Below, piece after piece: positions 7,779 through 12,606 of a stretch of DNA of 12,606 nucleotides. Position numbers and translations under genes: made by a program. The DNA lies in the NCBI GenBank assembly GCA_018239705.1, contig JAFEGS010000006.1, positions 1 to 12,606 on the forward strand. The letters run 5' to 3'. Source of the stretch: Verrucomicrobiota bacterium (lineage in GTDB: Bacteria; Chlamydiota; Chlamydiia; Chlamydiales; FEN-1388). The notes under the pieces were generated by a model, which saw only the letters and a program-made list of their open reading frames with translations, made no database searches and had not been told where the DNA came from. Each line of letters begins with the position of its first letter. The first letter of the stretch is position 1.

Positions 7779-8128
7779 ACTACTTTGTAACCTTCTTCTG
7801 ATACAAATTCTTGGAATGGACAGAGCTCAAAGCGAATGACTTCTACATTTCTACCAATGGCCTCTTCAAGCCTTGTCCAGAGAATAAACCTGTCACCTGT
7901 AAAATTTTTTACAACGATATCCACATCAGAATTTGGAGTAAACCTACCTGAATGCAAAATCGACCCCACAAGAAAGACCTCAACCCCAGATCCCTGAAAT
8001 TCTTTTCGCAATACTGCTAGCGAGGTTTCAAAAAGTCTCTGCCTTTCCTTTTCCAAAAATGCCTTCTTTTTTGCATCTTCTGCTAATAGGTATTTCTTTG
8101 CTTCATCTCTGTTAAATTTTTCTTTCAC
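7775..8128 (-). CDS. MntA-like minimal nucleotidyltransferase, antitoxin of the HepT pair
   Basis: The 117-residue protein has the polymerase-beta-type nucleotidyltransferase signature: G55-S56, then D68-V-D70, within VGSILHSGRFTPNSDVDIVV. The spacing between GS and DxD is 11 residues, against 10 in typical MntA, but within the range of the superfamily. The third acidic position seems to be E96 (NVEVIRF) where Asp is usual. An N-terminal helix of about 45 charged residues precedes the domain. MntA antitoxins transfer AMP to a HepT tyrosine and silence it. The start is GTG at 8128, supported by AGGTGA four bases upstream. It precedes and overlaps the toxin gene by 4 bases, so antitoxin should be made first. 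An inactive or substrate-shifted enzyme cannot be excluded. Confidence 0.83.
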   Translation of the reverse strand: MKEKFNRDEAKKYLLAEDAKKKAFLEKERQRLFETSLAVLRKEFQGSGVEVFLVGSILHSGRFTPNSDVDIVVKNFTGDRFILWTRLEEAIGRNVEVIRFELCPFQEFVSEEGYKVV

Positions 8129-8300
8129 ACGATCACCTATAATACCTTAGTGTAGGAACGATAGCGAAAAAAAGCAACTCCGTCCTTAACTATTTTTCTA
8201 TAAGAATTTACTCTGGCTTAGGTGCAAAGAGAGCTAAAATATATCGCTTCATATTGTCCACTTACGATAAAGGGTTAGATTTTATACAATTAACCTCAAG
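8129..8300. other. Intergenic region between divergent mntA-like and lipoprotein genes
   Basis: These 172 bases are AT-rich and should hold the promoters of both flanking genes. On the minus strand TATTAT lies at 8142-8147, about 14 bases before the mntA-like GTG, but no convincing -35 box precedes it. On the plus strand TACAAT (8285-8290) lies 17 bases after TTACGA, but it is so close to the ATG that it would leave almost no leader. I see no terminator, small gene or RNA. Confidence 0.4.
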
Positions 8301-8837
8301 ATGATGAATATGCTATCTACCCTACTTTCTAGAATTTGCCTGCTTGCAACCGCATCGGTCCTTCTTCAGGCATGCGCTACAGTCATTCACGGTACGAAGG
8401 AAGACGTTTCAGTGACGACATATCCTCCTGACGCCACTGTTTCCGATGGAACGATGACGCTTCAGACACCTGCAAAATTCAATCTGAAAAGAAACCAGGA
8501 CTATATCCTCACAATCAGCAAACCGGGGTATGGCACAGAAACGGTAAAGATCAAGCATGTTATCAGTGGTGCAGTGGCCGGTAATCTTATACTGGGTGGG
8601 CTGATTGGCTGGGGCATCGATGTGGCCGATGGAGCTCAGTGGCGCCTTGAGCCAGATACCATTGTGGTCACTCTTCACCCACTTCTGGGGACTGCAATCC
8701 TCGAAGAGCTGCAAAGTATAACCACAGAGAGTGTGGAGAGTGACCTCAAAGAGCTCTCTTCCTACAGAGAAGACGGTCTCATCACAGAACGCGAATATGA
8801 AGCTATAAAAAAATGCTTGCTCGATCTACGTTCTTAG
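8301..8837 (+). CDS. Lipoprotein with PEGA-like region and C-terminal SHOCT domain
   Basis: The 178-residue protein begins with a lipoprotein signal peptide ending in the lipobox LQAC (22-25), so C25 should be lipidated. Residues about 35-85 (VSVTTYPPDATV, TPAKFNLKRNQDYILTISKPGY) resemble the PEGA-type beta fold of envelope lipoproteins. A Gly-rich hydrophobic stretch follows (about 87-108). Residues 147-175 (DLKELSSYREDGLITEREY and onward) match the short C-terminal SHOCT domain. No good Shine-Dalgarno sequence precedes the ATG at 8301; ATGs at 8304 and 8310 are alternatives that keep the signal peptide. The stop codon TAG is made from the TA of a target duplication plus the first G of the adjoining mobile element, so the protein was probably two residues longer before that insertion. 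Function is unknown. Confidence 0.85.
   Translation: MMNMLSTLLSRICLLATASVLLQACATVIHGTKEDVSVTTYPPDATVSDGTMTLQTPAKFNLKRNQDYILTISKPGYGTETVKIKHVISGAVAGNLILGGLIGWGIDVADGAQWRLEPDTIVVTLHPLLGTAILEELQSITTESVESDLKELSSYREDGLITEREYEAIKKCLLDLRS
8834..8836. repeat. Left copy of TTA target-site duplication
   Basis: TTA directly abuts the left terminal repeat (GAGGGT) of the palindromic element. Its TA plus the first G of the element form the present stop codon of the lipoprotein gene. Three bases are few, but position and symmetry with 9003-9005 support it. Confidence 0.6.
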
Positions 8838-9002
8838 AGGGTGTTTACAAATTGCTAACGCCTATATTCGAGATTATTTCCTGCCTCAGAGACGACAAAA
8901 ATTCCCCGGCCATATTAACCCAATATTGTCCGGGGAATTTTTGTCGTCTCTGAGGCAGGAAATAATCTCGAATATAGGCATTATGAATTAGTAAATACCC
9001 TC
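8837..9002. mobile_element. 166-bp palindromic miniature inverted-repeat element (MITE) with 3-bp TTA duplication
   Basis: The element consists of two 73-base inverted arms around a 20-base centre. The inner 50 bases of each arm (8860-8909 and 8930-8979) are perfectly complementary. The outer 23 bases (8837-8859 and 8980-9002) match at 18 positions and form the terminal inverted repeats, starting GAGGGT and ending ACCCTC. It is flanked on both sides by TTA (8834-8836 and 9003-9005), which fits a 3-bp target duplication like that of some IS5-family transposons. The centre can pair further (ATATT/AATAT). It has no coding capacity, so it would depend on a transposase elsewhere. It lies exactly between two convergent genes. 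The transposon family is an inference from the duplication; I do not recognise the parent element. Confidence 0.85.
8897..8942. terminator. Possible bidirectional intrinsic terminator in the core of the palindrome
   Basis: The inner stem pairs AAAAATTCCCCGG (8897-8909) with CCGGGGAATTTTT (8930-8942). A GC-rich hairpin followed by a T run is therefore present on both strands, between the convergent lipoprotein and GH63 genes. The stem continues outward for 37 more bases, so the T run can itself pair; this makes the call uncertain. Confidence 0.4.
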
Positions 9003-9005
9003 TTA
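9003..9005. repeat. Right copy of TTA target-site duplication
   Basis: TTA directly follows the right terminal repeat (ACCCTC). Read on the minus strand it is TAA, the stop codon of the GH63 gene. That codon would be the same with or without the insertion. Confidence 0.6.
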
Positions 9006-11705
9006 TACGTGACCAATTTTGCCCTTCTCTATCACTGCAGCAGGGACATGCTGCAGTTTATACTTGCCATACTGCTGGATCATCTTGGCGACTAAGCTTG
9101 TCCAGCCCGTTTGATTGCTCGCTCCAAGCCCCGCCCCATTATCACCGTGGAAATACTCGTGAAAGAGAATATAGTCTTTCCAGTACGGATCGTTTTGAAA
9201 TTTTTCAATCCCGCCGTAGACTGGTCTTCGGCCGGTGCTATCTTTCAAAAATATAGAAATCAGCCTCTCTGCAATGTCTGAAGCTACATCCCAGAGATTT
9301 TTTTTCACGCCTGAACCTGCAGGGCATTCGACCTGTACACTCTCGCCATAGTAGTAATGAAATTTTTGCAGTGACTCTATAAGTAAAAAATTTACTGGAA
9401 ACCAGATAGGGCCTCGCCAGTTGGAATTGCCTCCAAACAGCTCTATCGTAGATTCGGCCGGTTCATAATCTAGCGTATACTTTTTACCTGCCAGGTAGAT
9501 GGTAAAGGGCTGCTTTAGGTGCCGTTTAGAGACCGATCGGATGCCGTATGGGCTATAAAACTGCTCTTCATCCAGCATCTTTTCGAGTATCTTCGTCAAT
9601 TTTCTACTATCTGTAAACGCGAGGAGAAGCCGCTTTTCCACCCCCAGCTTTTCAAGATCGGCTATGCTGCAGAGCATGCTCCTTCGTTTTTCAACAAACC
9701 ATTGAAACCGCTCTCTATATCCCGGAAACCTGTTGCAGATATCTGAACTATTTGTCGCAATGACGAAGAGAGGAATCAGCCCTGTCATGGAATCTTCATA
9801 CATTTTCTGGCGGCTTCCATCTGGATGGATCAAAAGACCGTAGTAAAAGCCATGTTCTTCATCCCAGAGCCCCTCTTGCTCACCCGTTACATTATTAATG
9901 GCGTCTGCGATATAGACAAAGTGTTCGAAGAATTTTGTCGCAAGATTTTCATAGGCGTGGTTTTGAGAAGCAAGCTCCAAGGCAATTTGCAGGCAATTGA
10001 GGCAATACATCCCCATCCAGGCCGTAGCATCGGGCTGCGCAAGCACTCCCCCCTCAGGAGGCTCTAAAGATCGGTTAAAGGCACCTATATTGTCTAAGCC
10101 CAGAAATCCCCCTTCAAAAATATTTCTCCCATCTTTGTCTTTTCTATTCACCCACCAGGTAAAATTTATAATTAATTTTTGAAACATCTTCTCTAGAAAC
10201 ACACGGTCTTCTCTACCATACATCTCTCTTTCCATCTGATAGATGCGCATAGCCGCCCATGCCTGCACAGGAGGGTTGACATCGGAAAAATTCCACTCAT
10301 ACGCCGGAATTTGGCCATCCGGTGACATATACCATTCCCGAGTCATCAAAAGCAGCTGGCTTTTCGCAAAGTCGGGATCGATCATTGCGAGAGAAATTGT
10401 ATGGAATGCAAGATCCCAGGCGGCAAACCAAGGGTATTCCCACTTATCGGGCATGGAAAATATCTCGTAGGCATCTAAATAGGGCCAGTGCCTGTTTCTG
10501 CCCATTTGTCGCTCCTGAGGAGGTTTTGGCTCTTGTGGATCTCCTTGCAGCCATCTTTTTACATTGTAGTGATAGCACTGCTTATTCCACAGTAATCCTA
10601 CAAGGGCTTGACGCTGTACGCTGCGCATATCATCCGACAAAGGATAGGGCGTCACTACCTGGTAAAAGGTGTCGGCCTCCTCTTTTCTTTGAGAAAAAAG
10701 CCTGTCAAACTCTCTATCGAAAAGAGCCTCTCGTCCTTGCTTGCTGCTTAACACCAACCGTACTGTTTTTGTCTCACCCGGTGCCAATGACAGTTTATGG
10801 TGTACTGCAGCTTTAGTCCCTCTCTTTTGCGGATTTACTGCGCTTTGCTGCTTCTGCGTAAAATAGCTGTGAAAGCCATCTTTTACAAACGGTGAGTCGT
10901 TTGCTGTAGCAAACAGCTTTTCATTATTGGTCTCATTTTCTGTAAACAGTATCTCGTCCTGGCCTTCACAATAGAGCCAGTACGCTTTTAAATCTGGATG
11001 AGATGCTTTAATAGTGTCGTTACCGGTGAGCTCCAGAAGAGGTTTTGTGCTCTCCCGTTCCCAGCTCCAGCTGTTTCGAAACCATAGTGTGGGAAGGAGG
11101 TGTAAAACGGTAGCGTCAGGGCCTCGATTCGCAATCTGAAACCGGATCAAGATCTCATCAGGTGAGCTTTTGGCATACTCTACAAAGATATCGTAGTAGC
11201 GATCTTCATCAAAAATAGCGGTATCTAAAAGCTCATATTCAAATTGATGGCGATTCCTTTCTTGATTTGTCTTAACAAGCTCCTCATAAGGAAAGGCCTT
11301 TTGAGGGTATTTATAGAGGTATTTCATGTAGGAATGGGTGGGAGTATTATCTACATAAAAATAGTATTCTTTAACATCCTCTCCATGATTGCCTTGAGTG
11401 CTTGTCAGCCCAAACAGCCGCTCTTTGAGAATGGCATCTTGGCCATTCCACATGGCAAGAGCAAAGCAGAGCTGCTGCTTGCTATCTGAGATACCTGCAA
11501 TACCATCTTCCCCCCATCTATAGGCGCGAGACCTGGCATCGTCATGGGAGATATAGTTCCAGGCATCGCCATCGGCACTGTAGTCTTCACGAACAGTACC
11601 CCACTGGCGCTCGCTCAAATAGGGACCCCACTGGCGCCAATCATTTTGCCCTAAACGAGCTTCGACGAGCCTTTTTCCCTCAGCAGTCGACTCTATTGTG
11701 CTCAT
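9003..11705 (-). CDS. Glycoside hydrolase family 63 protein (bacterial glucosidase)
   Basis: The 900-residue cytosolic protein has no signal peptide and belongs to the bacterial GH63 group, inverting alpha-glycosidases with an (alpha/alpha)6 barrel. Residues about 20-350 form the N-terminal beta-rich part, with conserved blocks WGPYLSERQWGTVREDYS, RWGEDGIAGISD and NHGEDVKEYYFYVDNTPTHS. The barrel follows, with WFAAWDLAFHTI (426-437), EGGFLGLDNIGAFNRS (531-546), WRGPIWFPVNFLLIESL (763-779) and HEYFHGDNGAGLGASNQTGW (849-868). By analogy with GH63 enzymes, D538 is my candidate general acid and E850 the general base. Its ATG overlaps the upstream SDR stop as ATGA, so the two are probably one transcript. 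The natural substrate is unknown; related enzymes act on small alpha-glucosides. The stop lies on the edge of the palindromic element and is unchanged by it. Confidence 0.93.
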   Translation of the reverse strand: MSTIESTAEGKRLVEARLGQNDWRQWGPYLSERQWGTVREDYSADGDAWNYISHDDARSRAYRWGEDGIAGISDSKQQLCFALAMWNGQDAILKERLFGLTSTQGNHGEDVKEYYFYVDNTPTHSYMKYLYKYPQKAFPYEELVKTNQERNRHQFEYELLDTAIFDEDRYYDIFVEYAKSSPDEILIRFQIANRGPDATVLHLLPTLWFRNSWSWERESTKPLLELTGNDTIKASHPDLKAYWLYCEGQDEILFTENETNNEKLFATANDSPFVKDGFHSYFTQKQQSAVNPQKRGTKAAVHHKLSLAPGETKTVRLVLSSKQGREALFDREFDRLFSQRKEEADTFYQVVTPYPLSDDMRSVQRQALVGLLWNKQCYHYNVKRWLQGDPQEPKPPQERQMGRNRHWPYLDAYEIFSMPDKWEYPWFAAWDLAFHTISLAMIDPDFAKSQLLLMTREWYMSPDGQIPAYEWNFSDVNPPVQAWAAMRIYQMEREMYGREDRVFLEKMFQKLIINFTWWVNRKDKDGRNIFEGGFLGLDNIGAFNRSLEPPEGGVLAQPDATAWMGMYCLNCLQIALELASQNHAYENLATKFFEHFVYIADAINNVTGEQEGLWDEEHGFYYGLLIHPDGSRQKMYEDSMTGLIPLFVIATNSSDICNRFPGYRERFQWFVEKRRSMLCSIADLEKLGVEKRLLLAFTDSRKLTKILEKMLDEEQFYSPYGIRSVSKRHLKQPFTIYLAGKKYTLDYEPAESTIELFGGNSNWRGPIWFPVNFLLIESLQKFHYYYGESVQVECPAGSGVKKNLWDVASDIAERLISIFLKDSTGRRPVYGGIEKFQNDPYWKDYILFHEYFHGDNGAGLGASNQTGWTSLVAKMIQQYGKYKLQHVPAAVIEKGKIGHV

Positions 11706-12469
11706 AGCCCTGGACTTTGATGCATGAGTCCACCATCTACAAATACTGTTGTTGCTGTCATATAGCTTGCCCCACTGCCTGCCAAAAAGGCCACCACTCG
11801 TGCTATTTCGTCCGGTTCAGCCATCCTCCCTAATGGTATTGCTGCATCCAGCTCTTGCAACGCTTTAGGATCTTTCATGGTGGATGTATTAATAGGTGTA
11901 GCCACTGCACCCGGAGCAACCGCGGTAATTAAAATATTATGTTTTGCTAGCTCAAGGGCAGCGGTGCGGGTGAGCATCCGCATTCCTCCCTTAGAAAGAC
12001 AGTAGGGGATATTGTGCGGCATTGGCCAGTCTTCATGCACTGACGTAATATTGATAATACGTCCCCCATTTCCTTGCTTTATCATCTGTTTTGCGGCAAT
12101 CTGTGTCCCAAAAAAGGCACTTTTCAGGTTGATAGCAAGGACCTTATCATACTGAGCTTCAGTAGTATCTAACACTGATGTTCTTGTTTCAATCCCGGCA
12201 TTATTTACCAAAATATCCAGCCTACCAAATTTTTTGACTGTAGTATCGATAAGTCTTTGAAGGTCAACGATTTTACTGACATCGGCATCGATCCCTATGA
12301 CCTGACCACCTAAAGCTACAACATTTTTTTCTAACTCTTCTGTCGCCGCTTCATTTACTACATAGTCTATGGCAATACTGGCCCCTTGCCTTGCAAGTTC
12401 AAGGACGATACTTGCCCCAATGCCGCTATTTCCTCCCGTGACAATAGCTACCTTTCCTTTCAAATCCAT
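11702..12469 (-). CDS. Short-chain dehydrogenase/reductase, glucose 1-dehydrogenase-like
   Basis: The 255-residue classical SDR has a Rossmann cofactor motif TGGNSGIG (11-18), structural NNAG (89-92), and catalytic N114, S143, Y156 and K160 (YCLSK). An acidic residue at the end of the second strand (D35) favours NAD over NADP. Blocks such as VHEDWPMP (144-151), SKGGMRMLTRTA and the SPGL ending match SDRs usually annotated as glucose 1-dehydrogenase, so oxidation of glucose to gluconolactone is a reasonable guess; SDR substrate calls are weak in general. The ATG has a very strong ribosome site (GGGAGGGG, about four bases before the start). It is the first gene of a two-gene unit with the GH63 glucosidase, overlapping by 4 bases. 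Confidence 0.9.
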   Translation of the reverse strand: MDLKGKVAIVTGGNSGIGASIVLELARQGASIAIDYVVNEAATEELEKNVVALGGQVIGIDADVSKIVDLQRLIDTTVKKFGRLDILVNNAGIETRTSVLDTTEAQYDKVLAINLKSAFFGTQIAAKQMIKQGNGGRIINITSVHEDWPMPHNIPYCLSKGGMRMLTRTAALELAKHNILITAVAPGAVATPINTSTMKDPKALQELDAAIPLGRMAEPDEIARVVAFLAGSGASYMTATTVFVDGGLMHQSPGL

Positions 12470-12489
12470 ACACCCCTCCCGTTACCGGC

Positions 12490-12518
12490 AATCTATGAAA
12501 CATCATTTATTTTTCCAA
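12490..12518 (-). promoter_or_regulatory. Candidate promoter for the SDR-GH63 unit
   Basis: On the minus strand TTGGAA (12513-12518; 4 of 6) and TAGATT (12490-12495; 4 of 6) are 17 bases apart, with the -10 box about 20 bases before the SDR start. The boxes are weak; the correct spacing and position are the main support. Confidence 0.3.
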
Positions 12519-12533
12519 GAAAATTTTTTCTTG
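12516..12533. repeat. Perfect 8-bp inverted repeat upstream of the SDR gene
   Basis: CAAGAAAA (12516-12523) and TTTTCTTG (12526-12533) are perfect inverted arms with a 2-base centre, overlapping the proposed -35 box. The position suits an operator. It could instead be the remnant of a terminator for a gene beyond the window. The rest of 12470-12606 is AT-rich and shows no gene. Confidence 0.35.
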
Positions 12534-12606
12534 CACAATAAATTGGCAGCTGCTCTATTGCGTATAATTATTTAAATTAGAATTTAACTCTCACAGCTAG
12601 GGAAAG

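Noticed and set aside
8837..9002. Reading the palindrome as only a transcription terminator
   Set aside because: Arms of 73 bases with matched ends and a flanking TTA duplication go far beyond an intrinsic terminator; a mobile element explains more, though a terminator role may be secondary.
10322..10816. 164-codon open frame on the plus strand inside the GH63 gene
   Set aside because: It is opposite highly conserved GH63 blocks; I recognised no domain and no ribosome site was evident.

Overview
The window looks like part of the chromosome of an environmental ('Parachlamydia-like') member of the Chlamydiota. The main clue is murJ/mviN next to nfo (endonuclease IV), a neighbourhood I know from Chlamydia trachomatis. 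Between them sits a gene for a large protein of no family I recognise. Lineage is an inference from gene order, not from a marker gene. Coding density is very high: most neighbouring genes overlap by 4-17 bases. GC is near 50% in most genes but clearly lower in one two-gene block.

Layout, left to right. (1) 1-321, minus: a truncated gene for a small secreted protein with a helical, charged mature part. (2) 392-2751, minus: an unknown 502-residue protein, then nfo, overlapping by 7 bases. (3) 2816-7361, plus: a tightly coupled operon of murJ (lipid II flippase), mevalonate kinase, a second GHMP kinase that is probably phosphomevalonate kinase, and diphosphomevalonate decarboxylase. (4) 7320-8128, minus: an AT-rich MntA/HepT-type toxin-antitoxin pair whose last gene runs tail-to-tail into mvaD with a 42-base overlap. 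(5) 8301-8837, plus: a lipoprotein with a PEGA-like region and a C-terminal SHOCT domain. (6) 8837-9002: a 166-bp near-perfect palindrome flanked by a TTA duplication, best read as a miniature transposable element (MITE). (7) 9003-12469, minus: an SDR glucose-1-dehydrogenase-like enzyme followed by a 900-residue GH63 glucosidase, overlapping by ATGA. (8) 12470-12606: a non-coding upstream region with a candidate promoter and a palindrome.

How the genes fit together. The plus-strand operon joins the lower mevalonate pathway (mevalonate to isopentenyl diphosphate) to MurJ. MurJ moves lipid II, whose carrier is an isoprenoid made from that product. HMG-CoA synthase, HMG-CoA reductase and IPP isomerase are not in the window. 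Studied Chlamydia species make isoprenoids by the MEP route, so this operon is notable if the lineage call is right. The GH63/SDR pair reads as a module that releases glucose from a glucoside and oxidises it.

Most worth a second look: the MITE, which lies exactly between two convergent genes, supplied a new stop codon to one and left the other's stop intact; the murJ-mevalonate operon; the MntA/HepT cassette; and the unknown protein between nfo and murJ. I saw no tRNA, rRNA, CRISPR array or complete transposase.
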